Source of the DNA: Spirochaetota bacterium
GTDB taxonomy: Bacteria; Spirochaetota; UBA12135; COTS27
Assembly (NCBI GenBank): GCA_013426755.1
Contig: AP019861.1
Span: 1,456,516-1,520,515 of the forward strand
Direction: 5' to 3'
Length of the DNA stretch: 64,000 nt
A model generated the notes under the pieces. The model saw nothing but the letters and a program-made list of their open reading frames with translations, was not told the DNA's origin and ran no database searches. Within the stretch, counting starts at the first letter, position 1, and every line of letters begins with the position of its first letter. Made by a program: the position numbers and the translations under genes. This document shows, piece by piece, positions 46,810-55,332 of the stretch.

Positions 46810-46959
46810 AATAATGCTATGGCATTTATCATTGAAATGGACAAGGCATAGTATTTATTATTGGAAATTGACAAGACATGATATTTATCATTGAAAATGG
46901 ACAAAACATGGTATTTGTTATTGAGAATTGATAAGGCATAGTATTTATTATTGAAACTT
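46810..46959. repeat. Five-copy 30-bp repeat downstream of the recombinase gene
   Basis: GACAAGGCATAGTATTTATT ATTGAAA-type units start at 46840, 46870, 46900 and 46930 (30 bp apart), with a degenerate one from 46810. The TTTATCATTGAAA word in each unit matches the last codons and TGA of the recombinase gene (46792-46808), so the array appears to have grown from the gene's 3' end. A 124-codon minus-strand frame through it is a repeat artefact. Further on (47090-47120) CGTAAAATAC-type 10-bp units occur. Confidence 0.85.
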
Positions 46960-47206
46960 AGTAGCGGTATGGTATAATTGTTTAAGCAGTTGTCTAAGTA
47001 ATTTTCTAAGTAATTTTCTAAGCAATAGTTGAAAGACGCCGTAAAGCACATAAAATACCATAAGACACCAATAAGACACCATAAAACTATCGTAAAATAC
47101 CGTAAAACACCGTAAAATACCCTAAGGCACAATATCACACCGAAAGGACGCCATAAGTTACTTTTTCTAAGGTTGTTTTTTTCTAGCCATATTTGATTGC
47201 CTATCT

Positions 47207-47283
47207 ATTGTTATATTATTGTTATATTATTGTTATATTATTGTTATATTATTGTTATATTATTATCATATTATTATCAGCCT
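47207..47283. repeat. Seven-copy 11-bp array ATTGTTATATT before larE
   Basis: Copies start at 47207, 47218, 47229, 47240 and 47251, with two degenerate copies after. The frame through it is open and would add a spurious Tyr/Ile/Leu-rich hydrophobic leader to LarE. I do not include it in the gene. Confidence 0.92.
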
Positions 47284-47291
47284 CGGATCCA

Positions 47292-48152
47292 ATGCAAGCC
47301 TCCCCAACGTCTAAGTTAAAAACCACCTCAGACTCGATGCGAGATTCTTTAGCCGAAAAAGAACAAAAATTACGGTATTTCATTAAAAACCTAGGACGAG
47401 TCCTCGTTGCCTATTCAGGAGGCGTAGATTCTTCCGTTGTTGCTAAAATAGCCAGTGAGGTCACAACCGCTCGAGCTGTCATTGCCAGATCACCCAGTTT
47501 GCCAGAACGCGATTACAATGCCGCTCTAGACCTTGCTAAAGAGCACAATATCACTCTTCACACCATTTACACACAAGAACTAGCCAATAACGACTATAAA
47601 GCCAACACGCCCAATCGTTGCTATCATTGTAAAAATGAACTTTACAGCACCCTTCAGAACCACCTAAAAACCAAAGATTATGACGCCATTCTAGATGGCA
47701 GCAACCTAGACGATAATAAAGATTACAGGCCAGGCAGAAAAGCAGCTATCGAACTCAATGTTCAGAGCCCACTTTTAGAAATTGGCTTCACAAAACAAGA
47801 CGTGCGAGCTCTAGCCTTAAAATTAAACCTCCCCAATCATGATAAACCCGCAGCTCCATGCCTAGCTTCACGCATTCCTTATGGGATTTCTGTGACTACA
47901 ACAGCCCTAAGAAAAATTGAAATTGCCGAAGATTTCCTCAAAACACGTTTCCAGCTCAAAGTTTTACGCGTACGCTATCACAATAACCTCGCTCGCATCG
48001 AAGTTCCACGTAAAGATATCACGACCCTATTAGAAAATAGTACCGAAATTCACAAAAAATTTAAATCCTTTGGCTTCCTTTACGTGACTATTGATCTAGC
48101 GGGATTTAGAAGTGGTTCTCTAAACGAGGTCTTTAATAACTCAAAATCATAA
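47292..48152 (+). CDS. larE: LarE-like ATP-dependent sacrificial sulfur transferase
   Basis: LarE adenylates and sulfurates the pyridinium dinucleotide precursor of the nickel-pincer cofactor of lactate racemase-type enzymes. The PP-loop is VAYSGGVDSS, with RSPSLPERDYNAA, NRCYHCKNELY and DGSNLDDNKDYRPGRKA after it. PAAPCLASRIPYG carries the Cys that I believe corresponds to the sulfur-donating residue of LarE. Length (286 from ATG 47292) fits the family. I chose this ATG because the upstream in-frame extension is only an 11-bp repeat; ATG 47337 is also possible. No larA, larB or larC is in the window. Confidence 0.87.
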   Translation: MQASPTSKLKTTSDSMRDSLAEKEQKLRYFIKNLGRVLVAYSGGVDSSVVAKIASEVTTARAVIARSPSLPERDYNAALDLAKEHNITLHTIYTQELANNDYKANTPNRCYHCKNELYSTLQNHLKTKDYDAILDGSNLDDNKDYRPGRKAAIELNVQSPLLEIGFTKQDVRALALKLNLPNHDKPAAPCLASRIPYGISVTTTALRKIEIAEDFLKTRFQLKVLRVRYHNNLARIEVPRKDITTLLENSTEIHKKFKSFGFLYVTIDLAGFRSGSLNEVFNNSKS

Positions 48153-48210
48153 CTCAAAATCCTCATCTTAACAATATACTACTACTCAGAAAATTAGCCT
48201 CATCTTGCCG

Positions 48211-48301
48211 TCCAGCAAATCAATGAGCACTATTTTGCTATCCAGCAAGACCAAATGAGCACTATTTTATCCTGCAGTCACTTATCGAAGTGATTGTAGG
48301 A
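48211..48301. terminator. 30-bp duplication and 14-bp hairpin between convergent genes
   Basis: TCCAGCAAATCAATGAGCAC and a near copy begin 30 bp apart (48211, 48241). Then TCCTGCAGTCACTT (48270-48283) pairs with AAGTGATTGTAGGA (48288-48301) through 14 pairs including two G-U, around a four-base loop. It is the only strong hairpin between convergent larE and the quinone oxidoreductase and may terminate both, though no T run follows directly. Confidence 0.5.
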
Positions 48302-48381
48302 CAGTCTAAAAACAGCCTAAAAATAGTCTTAAAATAGCCTAAACACGGCTGCAGAGTAGGAATATAAGATTTTTTTTATTA

Positions 48382-49377
48382 TCAGGAAGTGGCTATTTTT
48401 AACAGAATTTTGCCCATTGTCTTTCTAGCTTCGAGGTAACTTTGTGCAGCCGCTGCTTCTGTTAGAGGAAAAACTTTATCGATCTTTACATTAAGGTTTT
48501 GATTGCGGATCATTGTAAAGAGGTCTCTTGCACGATTACTGCGTTCGCTTTCAGTTAACATGTAATGTAATAACGTTGGTCGCGTCAAAAAGAGACTTCC
48601 TTTTTGACTTAATGTGAGAATTTCAAACGGAGGTACTTTACCACTTGCCTGTCCGTACATGACCAGCATTCCCCGTGGTTTTAATGAATTGATGCTCTGC
48701 TCAAACGTAGCCTGCCCTATCGCATCGTAGACGACATCTACTAAATCTCCACTCAGAAGAGTCTTAAGTTCTGCTAAAAATTGATAATCTTTATAGATGA
48801 TCACGTGATCTGCGCCTGCTGCAAGCGCTAGGTTACGTTTGTCTTCATTAGAAACCGTTGCAATAACCGTTGCTTGAGACGCTTTTGCCATTTGTGTGAG
48901 GAGTTGTCCTGTGCCGCCTGCTGCTGCGTGAATAAGTGCCACATTTCCCGCCTGCAGACGATAGGTATCGTGCGTAAGATAATGTGCTGTTAAACCTTGG
49001 ATTCCAAGCGCAGTAGCCGTAGTCGCTTCTATATCATCGGGAATTTTAAGGAGTTTATCCTTATGAGCGGTTGCAAATTCGGCGTAACTTCCACTACCGC
49101 CCATCAAAAAAACCACACGGTCACCCACCTTAAATGAGGTCACATGATTGCCTACTTGTGTTATAGTGCCCATTCCCTCCTGTCCTAGGGTAAGTGGAAA
49201 TAAATTGCCTGCGTAAATTCCCTTCCGATAGTAAACATCGATAAAGTTAACACCCGCATAATCTACCTTAATAAGCACCTCTTCGTCCGTAGGCTGCGGA
49301 ATCTTCGCATCCTCAGCTAATCTAAGACACCCTACATCTCCATATTCTGTTATTTGAATCGCTTTCATTCTCATCAT
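48382..49377 (-). CDS. qor: NADPH:quinone oxidoreductase-like zinc-independent MDR protein
   Basis: A medium-chain dehydrogenase/reductase of the quinone oxidoreductase (Qor) branch. The N-terminal domain has YAGVNFIDVYYRKGIY and LTLGQEGMGTITQVG. The nucleotide site is AAAGGTGQLLTQMAK, with the Qor-type HAAAGG. The zinc-binding Cys set is absent, as expected for Qor. Length 331 fits. Three possible starts lie close together (ATG 49377, 49374 and 49368); homologues usually begin MKAIQI, favouring 49368. Natural substrate unknown. It converges with larE. Confidence 0.9.
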   Translation of the reverse strand: MMRMKAIQITEYGDVGCLRLAEDAKIPQPTDEEVLIKVDYAGVNFIDVYYRKGIYAGNLFPLTLGQEGMGTITQVGNHVTSFKVGDRVVFLMGGSGSYAEFATAHKDKLLKIPDDIEATTATALGIQGLTAHYLTHDTYRLQAGNVALIHAAAGGTGQLLTQMAKASQATVIATVSNEDKRNLALAAGADHVIIYKDYQFLAELKTLLSGDLVDVVYDAIGQATFEQSINSLKPRGMLVMYGQASGKVPPFEILTLSQKGSLFLTRPTLLHYMLTESERSNRARDLFTMIRNQNLNVKIDKVFPLTEAAAAQSYLEARKTMGKILLKIATS

Positions 49378-49755
49378 ATCTATATAATCACATTCATATA
49401 TTACGATTTAATTTCTATATTTCTAAAACTCTATCACCATTAACATAGAATATTAGCACAGTCAGTACAATTGACATCATAACTCATTGTAATAGAAGCC
49501 GCGAAGTGAATCTTCACTGGATATTTACTAAACATTCACCACCAGTCCCCTAAATTTCAATCAAAAATAACCGCTTGATGCGTTCACAACAGGCAATTTT
49601 CACAATTAAATTACATTGCTGCTAAATAGCTATTTAGCACCGCACTTAGAACATGCTCTCTACATCGGGCTAGCAATTTAGGGCATTTTCTCTTATGTCA
49701 GCTATATTGTATCATCACTCTGCATATCCTAGCAATATTAACAGAGAACTATCAT
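49378..49755. other. Spacer between the LysM protein gene and qor
   Basis: 378 bases without a gene. AT-rich, with no clear hairpin, promoter pair or array. A TAGCTATTTAGCACC word near 49625 is the only local repeat. Confidence 0.35.
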
Positions 49756-51012
49756 CTAAAGACGTTCAAAAAATTCAAGTGGATTGACTGGCAATCCTTC
49801 GTAATGAAGAGAAAAAAACATCCCTTGTTGGGCGACTGCAATCGGATCGTCTTTGAGAACAGTTTCTTTGAGATTGACAGAAATTGTCTTAAGACCACTG
49901 TAAAACGAAAAAAAGCGTTCAGAATGCCTAACGACTACGGCTAGACCCAACCCTCGTAATTCGCCAATAAAAACAATCTTCCCACGCTCGCTAGCATAAA
50001 CAGTCTGCTCACGACCTATATGGTAATAAATACCGGGATGAAAGTTCTCCTTAGACAATTCATACCCCTTAATATGGGTTATTCCGATCTGCTGGTTATG
50101 AAATGGAACTGAAAAAGCAAGTTTATCTGCTCCAGCCGCTAAAACAGACCTGCTATCATTGACGCCCAGTGGAACGAGAATACCAAGTTCGGATGAAAAT
50201 TGATATCTGGTATTCGTTCCCGTCAATCGAACAAGATCGGCTATCCGTTTGTATTGACTCTTTAAATATGCTGAATAAAGCCAAACGTCGCTCGCATAAT
50301 CGATAGGAAGCTGCAATTTTTCACCCTTATAGAGCGTCAAGCCAATTTTACTCATCCGAGCACGCAATTGTACTTTTGTTTGCGTAGAAGTTCTAGCACG
50401 TTTAGCTATTAAAATTTCCTTCATTGCCTTTACTGACAGTGCATATTTCCTAGCAATGTGTGTAAGCGTCTCTCCATGACGCACTTTATGAACACGGTAA
50501 AGCGGCAATCTAATAAGTTTTGATGATCCTATACCGCCTAATGTCTTCTTAGCGCTTGGTTTATACTTATTGCTAGCAACGTTAGTATTATTACTATGAC
50601 TATTATGATTATTATGATTATATTTAAAGATCCGTGATAGCTGCAATTGATATTTTTTTGCCAGCGTCTCGTAAGTCTCGGGTTTCTCTAACCTGTAATA
50701 AATAAAATCTGCTTTATGATCGCTTAAATCTGCTAAACTGCCTAAGTAAGCTTCATGATCAGCCAAATCACTTAGCCGTTCTGCTCTAGCGTTAGCGTTA
50801 TTTAGCCTTTTATTTGTATTTTCAAGGGTATTTTTTCTAGCGTTGTCATTCTTTTTGTGATTGTTTTTACGAGCATGTTGTTTTGTGGCAGCATTACTGT
50901 TACTTAATACTGCTTTGTTCTTAGGACTAGCAGGCTGAACTTCACTCCACAGATACGTCCCTTTCAAAGCCAGAACACTTAAAATGATAATGATAACGAT
51001 TCGATAGCTCAT
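49756..51012 (-). CDS. LysM protein with a degenerate M23 (LytM-like) domain
   Basis: A secreted or anchored envelope protein: an N-terminal hydrophobic signal (residues 4-20), a long Asn/Lys/Ala-rich linker with many charged residues, a first weak LysM-like segment (YETLAKKYQLQLSRIF), a clear LysM (HKVRHGETLTHIARKYALSV) near residue 180, and a C-terminal beta-rich domain like M23 peptidases. There the usual H-x3-D zinc pair reads HPGIYY with no Asp, and the final H-x-H reads FSLHYEG, so the metal site is incomplete. Enzymatically dead LytM domains (EnvC, NlpD) activate amidases, so I suspect a regulator of cell-wall hydrolysis. The linker is compositionally like the other low-complexity insertions in this genome. 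Confidence 0.75.
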   Translation of the reverse strand: MSYRIVIIIILSVLALKGTYLWSEVQPASPKNKAVLSNSNAATKQHARKNNHKKNDNARKNTLENTNKRLNNANARAERLSDLADHEAYLGSLADLSDHKADFIYYRLEKPETYETLAKKYQLQLSRIFKYNHNNHNSHSNNTNVASNKYKPSAKKTLGGIGSSKLIRLPLYRVHKVRHGETLTHIARKYALSVKAMKEILIAKRARTSTQTKVQLRARMSKIGLTLYKGEKLQLPIDYASDVWLYSAYLKSQYKRIADLVRLTGTNTRYQFSSELGILVPLGVNDSRSVLAAGADKLAFSVPFHNQQIGITHIKGYELSKENFHPGIYYHIGREQTVYASERGKIVFIGELRGLGLAVVVRHSERFFSFYSGLKTISVNLKETVLKDDPIAVAQQGMFFSLHYEGLPVNPLEFFERL

Positions 51013-51200
51013 TGCTTATAAATATTCTAGTTTTAGACACGATTCCCAGCATATAATACAGCATCAATCGTAAAATAACCCCATAGTCTCACACAAATAA
51101 TGCTATTCGTAGAAATCATACAAATAATACAACTTACAGACAACATTACTAGTATTGTCGGAATAATACCTTCATCACTGATCCGTTTTTGACTAGTTTG

Positions 51201-51286
51201 TTAATAACGCAACCACTTTTTAGCTATCTTAAAAGATGGTTTGTTAATAACGCAATCGCCCTTTAGCCATCTTAAAAAATGGTATT
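51201..51286. repeat. 43-bp tandem copy of the MFS gene's 3' end
   Basis: TTAATAACGCAA starts at 51201 and 51244. Read on the minus strand, the gene ends PFFKMAKGRLRY and TAA; the downstream copy reads PSFKIAKKWLRY and TAA. The gene's last 13 codons and stop are thus duplicated just beyond it, with several substitutions. Confidence 0.88.
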
Positions 51287-52602
51287 AACATCATAATAGA
51301 TACCACAATAAGAACCAATGAAATAATCCCACAAACTCTCCCACTAAGCGTATACAAGCCCCAGAGACCAAAAAAGGGTGCCACCACCATGCGAAATCCC
51401 GTAAACCCACTATGAATTGCCATGTACGTGCCCACTTTGCTTGCAGGGGCCATCTGATTGACCCATAATTTCCATCCTACACTCCCACCCGCACTTGCTA
51501 TACCAAATAAAATCATTCCAATAACCAATGCTTTATAACTCGTTCCCATAAAAAATAACACCATGTAAAGACCTAGAATTGTATTGATAATAACGCGTAA
51601 TGTTAAAAAATTGATCTTATCAAAAATATAGCTCATTGGAACAGTCATCACCAATTGCACAGCCTTAGGCAGAACAATAAGTAGAAATATGACACGTTCT
51701 TGCGAGTAATTAAACCCAAATGTCGCTTCACTCAAGTAATTCGTTCGATACGGCAAGGTCCACAAATTCGCAAATCCTAACAACATCCAAGAGATTAATA
51801 TTGTAAAAAACAACCTGTCTTTCTTTAAAATCTCTAAAATCTCAGTAAAATTAAGCTCTTGCTTCCTCCCCTTAGGAAGTAAGCGCGGCAAAAAGTAAGA
51901 TAGCAACGTCGATATCATTAACAAAAAAATAGCAATATACACCACCATGTCATAACCATCACTTAATAACCCTATAGCATTGAAGCTATCTCCTAGCCTT
52001 TGAACGAGTCCTTCAATTCCCAGAGCCACCTCAGAAAAAAATGAAGTGCCTGCTGTAGAGCTATCCTCTGTAAACGTCTGTTCCACTCCCACCTTACTAT
52101 CAGTCGTTTTATCAGTCGTTTTAAGCTTAGCAATACCCAGAATATGTCTAAATAAAAACGCAAAAACAATACTTCCTACTGTAAGGGCAATACCTGATAC
52201 TGCAAAACGCCGCCCCCTACTTCGCTTAGGGTAACGACTGTAAAACTCTGCCATGAGTGGATGAATCCCTATAACAGGAAAAGCAATGACAATTGCTCCC
52301 ACCAAAAAAACAACCGTATTCGTCACAAATACCGTTAATAATAACCCTATCATAGCAATGAAATTAATAACCACCAGCACGTAAGGAAGTGTGATTTTTT
52401 TTCTAAACACCCACAATGAAAGCGGCACCGAAATAATAAATCCACTCTTAAGCAAAACTCCTAACAGCGTCTTCTCCCACGTCGAAGCACTCAGGACATT
52501 GATAAATACCAACATCATGACCACTTCTATAATAGGTATCAATGCACTTAAAAAGAAATTTCTAAAACTATCTAAGAGAACCAGGCGCGTGTAAATATTC
52601 AT
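51244..52602 (-). CDS. Major facilitator superfamily transporter
   Basis: A 452-residue protein with about twelve hydrophobic helices in two halves, separated by a polar loop (about residues 160-190, Asp/Thr/Ser-rich). The first cytoplasmic loop has VFRKKITLPYV and the next a basic AEFYSRYPKRSRGRRFAVSG. The seventh-eighth helix region has the weak MFS motif YIFDKINFLTLRVIINT. The substrate cannot be deduced from the sequence. It is followed by a short copy of its own 3' end. It lies between the LysM protein gene and menD on the same strand, with separate spacers. Confidence 0.78.
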   Translation of the reverse strand: MNIYTRLVLLDSFRNFFLSALIPIIEVVMMLVFINVLSASTWEKTLLGVLLKSGFIISVPLSLWVFRKKITLPYVLVVINFIAMIGLLLTVFVTNTVVFLVGAIVIAFPVIGIHPLMAEFYSRYPKRSRGRRFAVSGIALTVGSIVFAFLFRHILGIAKLKTTDKTTDSKVGVEQTFTEDSSTAGTSFFSEVALGIEGLVQRLGDSFNAIGLLSDGYDMVVYIAIFLLMISTLLSYFLPRLLPKGRKQELNFTEILEILKKDRLFFTILISWMLLGFANLWTLPYRTNYLSEATFGFNYSQERVIFLLIVLPKAVQLVMTVPMSYIFDKINFLTLRVIINTILGLYMVLFFMGTSYKALVIGMILFGIASAGGSVGWKLWVNQMAPASKVGTYMAIHSGFTGFRMVVAPFFGLWGLYTLSGRVCGIISLVLIVVSIMMLIPFFKMAKGRLRY

Positions 52603-52728
52603 CTGAGTACTAAGCGATTACATTGTTATTGTTGTTGTTATTATTGTTGTTATATTACTATTTTATTATCTGGCGTGCCGCTCTTAAAAAATCTTTACTT
52701 CGCTGCAAGACTTCACTGCAAGAAATGA

Positions 52729-52932
52729 CTACCACTCTTTAACGCTATCATCACATGCTGCGGTCACAAAACGACTGTACTCATTAAAGTTATCTTTGCT
52801 TTCTACGCTAAGTTCTAGCAGAAAAGACGACTACCACTCTTTAGCGATATAATCACGTGCTGCGGTCACAAAACGATTGTGCTCATTAAAATTGTCTTTG
52901 CTTTCTACGCTAAGTTCTAGTAGAAAAGACTT
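52729..52932. repeat. 102-bp tandem duplication of the menD 3' end
   Basis: The last 102 bases of menD (52831-52932) are repeated at 52729-52830. The period is 34 codons, so the extra copy is in frame after the TAG. It would add SSFLLELSVESKDNFNEYSR and a further 14 residues, ending in KEW and a second TAG. The two copies differ at a modest number of bases. Confidence 0.93.
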
Positions 52933-55071
52933 GTTACGAAAAAACGCAGACCGCAAATACGCCGCAACACCTTCCTTATCAGCCAAGCACATATAATCAA
53001 TCTCAAACGTCTTAGCAATATACTTAAAATCAATAGTATGCTTAAAGATAAATTCATCCCAGTAAGAACGCAAATAAGGTTTTATAGGAAGATGATTGAA
53101 TATTGTTCCTTCGTGATTGTTAATAACAATCAATCCCAGTACCCAGTCATTATTCTTAGTAAGCAGGAGAAGTGAATTGAGATCATGAAGAAAACTTAAA
53201 TCTCCGAGAACAACCATAACGTGGCTTGAAGCCATTGTTACTAGTGTACCTTGGCTGATTCCGGTGGCTATTGCTAAAAGTCCATCGATACCACTTGTAC
53301 CGCGTGCTGTGAAGATATTTTTGAAACCATTTTCCATTGGAAGCAATGCAAATGACCGTATAGGCATACTATTACCCAGAAATAACGACCACTGCGGAGA
53401 TTTTGTTGTCTTTGCTAAATGATTTCCTGCTAGTTTACTGTGATTTTTGTTATCTACCACATCTACTTTTTGACGTCCTGGTTGTTTCTTAGTTGGTTGG
53501 TTGTTATCAAACTTATTTTCACTGCGTAGCAGTAAGGAACTCTGCATAATTGTTCTTACAATGTCTAATTCACTAAAAGCCGTAAATTTGTACGTGCGAG
53601 TCCATAGCCGCAAATTCCTATTGAGCGCAGCAAGCTTCTTACTAGCAAGCCTATTATCAGTAACTTTCAAGGGGGAGTCCTTTATAGTTTCATCCGCAGT
53701 GCTAGCTGCAGTTTGATCTACACTCCTTTTTACTTGGTAGTTTGGCTGGAGCAGAAGTACTAGATATTCTAAAATTGACGGCAAATACCCTGCTACCTTC
53801 GAGACATGACATTTTCTATAAGGAGGCAAAATACAACCAGGATCGTAATGCGCTCCTATTCGCTCTAAATGAATGTAGTCATCAGGCGGGAACTCTCGAA
53901 GCCACGATAGAAACATATCATTAACCACTTCTCCGCCTATATGAACAATAGTCTTAAAGTGCAGTTGTTTACAAATATTCTCGTCTTTCTTATGAACGTA
54001 AGTATTTAATATAAGAGGAAAATTTTCTATAATACGATTATGAGAATAACGATCTACTGAATGACGGTCTACTGCATGTTCTCGTTCATCAAAGCCTAGT
54101 CCTCCGCTTAATGGCGAAGCGATGTCCATAAATATAGGTAGTTCCAAATACCTACTTATCGTTTTAATAAACGCTCCTACCTTAGTCTGTTCAGTGTATG
54201 CGAGCCCATCTAATGCGCCACTGACTAGTAAAATCTTTTCACCTTGCTTTTTTAAGGCTAGCAATTTTTTTGCCACACGTAAAAGCCATGCTTCATCGAA
54301 ATCACTGAGACGCCGTTCATCTCCATCATAACTTACTTCATTCGTCAGCCTATTTAAGGCAGTCGTCTTAGTTTTTAACAACGTCCGTTCTGTAATCACT
54401 TCATCAAAAATAGCACTCCATTTTCCAATAAGTGGCTTCCTAAACGGAACATTGAAATGGACAACACCTTTACTGCTAGGCTTATCTGCATTCTCACCGC
54501 TGGGTAGATCTGTAGTAGAAGGACTAGTTAGATAAGAACAACCTACTTTAATCGTTTTTAACAATGTCTTCAAATCAAACGGAGTTGCTAAGGTTGGAAC
54601 AACACTAGAATAGACAGCAAATTTTCCAAAAAAATTATCCTGCGGAATTGTTTGATTCGAGCGAACATTGTGTAATTCTGGCGGTCTATCTGCCGACAGA
54701 ACAAGTAACGGCAATTCACTTTTATACGCTTCCACTACGGCGGGCATTACATTAGCCACCGCTGTTCCCGATGTCAATATAACCGCCGCACCTCTGCCAG
54801 TCGCCTTAGCATACCCCACTGCATGATAACTCGCTCCCCGTTCATCTACATGAGAACAAAGCATCAAGCTATTTTTAATGAGTGCTAACGTATGCTTATC
54901 ATTCGTATTTTTTAGAGAGGTCTCAAACTTCTCACGGAGCGTTAGCAAAGCATAAACAAGCGGCGAACTCTGAGCGCCTACCGCATAGACAAAATAATTA
55001 ATTCCATTTCTTAACAAAGCTTCGATAACAATCCGACCCCGCTCCCACTCTGCTACACCTCGTAATCTCAT
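52831..55071 (-). CDS. menD: MenD, SEPHCHC synthase
   Basis: MenD is a thiamine-diphosphate enzyme that joins isochorismate and 2-oxoglutarate at the start of menaquinone synthesis. The catalytic Glu region HVDERGASYHAVGYAKATG, TSGTAVANVMPAVVEA, LSADRPPELHNVRSNQTI and the thiamine-binding GDLSFLHDLNSLLLL are all typical, with ARGTSGIDGLLAIATG before the last. At 746 residues it is about 180 longer than usual; the surplus is in polar, Lys/Asn-rich insertions (for example around residues 470-490 and 530-560). The start ATG 55071 has GGAAG five bases upstream, preferred over TTG 55083. No other men gene is adjacent. Its 3' end is duplicated in frame beyond the stop. Confidence 0.9.
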   Translation of the reverse strand: MRLRGVAEWERGRIVIEALLRNGINYFVYAVGAQSSPLVYALLTLREKFETSLKNTNDKHTLALIKNSLMLCSHVDERGASYHAVGYAKATGRGAAVILTSGTAVANVMPAVVEAYKSELPLLVLSADRPPELHNVRSNQTIPQDNFFGKFAVYSSVVPTLATPFDLKTLLKTIKVGCSYLTSPSTTDLPSGENADKPSSKGVVHFNVPFRKPLIGKWSAIFDEVITERTLLKTKTTALNRLTNEVSYDGDERRLSDFDEAWLLRVAKKLLALKKQGEKILLVSGALDGLAYTEQTKVGAFIKTISRYLELPIFMDIASPLSGGLGFDEREHAVDRHSVDRYSHNRIIENFPLILNTYVHKKDENICKQLHFKTIVHIGGEVVNDMFLSWLREFPPDDYIHLERIGAHYDPGCILPPYRKCHVSKVAGYLPSILEYLVLLLQPNYQVKRSVDQTAASTADETIKDSPLKVTDNRLASKKLAALNRNLRLWTRTYKFTAFSELDIVRTIMQSSLLLRSENKFDNNQPTKKQPGRQKVDVVDNKNHSKLAGNHLAKTTKSPQWSLFLGNSMPIRSFALLPMENGFKNIFTARGTSGIDGLLAIATGISQGTLVTMASSHVMVVLGDLSFLHDLNSLLLLTKNNDWVLGLIVINNHEGTIFNHLPIKPYLRSYWDEFIFKHTIDFKYIAKTFEIDYMCLADKEGVAAYLRSAFFRNKSFLLELSVESKDNFNEHNRFVTAARDYIAKEW

Positions 55072-55332
55072 CGCCACTTCCAATCTCTCACACGCCTACC
55101 TCAACAATCTCAATATCATCATTACATCTATAACCAACGCAATGCAGTAACGCAGTAATACAGAGCACATTGTTAGCCTTTACTGAGCCCATCTCTACGA
55201 ATGATTAAAATGCTTAGAATACTGAGAACGCTGTTCTAGTATTTAGCAGCCTCTTAGCAAATAGTTCGCACAGCTATAAATACTAATAAATCAATACCCA
55301 TAGACGCCAAACTGTTAGACGCCAAGCTATTT
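55072..55332. other. Spacer between ilvE and menD
   Basis: No gene. GACGCCAAACTGTTA and GACGCCAAGCTATTT stand 15 bp apart (about 55303-55332) and end at the ilvE stop, another small duplication at a gene's 3' end. Confidence 0.4.

Noticed and set aside
46764-47138. 124-codon minus-strand gene
   Set aside because: It runs through the 30-bp repeat array downstream of the recombinase gene; repeated NNKYYALSI-type segments come from the repeat, and it overlaps the end of the real gene.
47193-47291. Membrane-anchor extension of LarE
   Set aside because: The Tyr/Leu/Ile-rich stretch is the translation of an 11-bp tandem repeat; a later ATG gives the normal LarE length.
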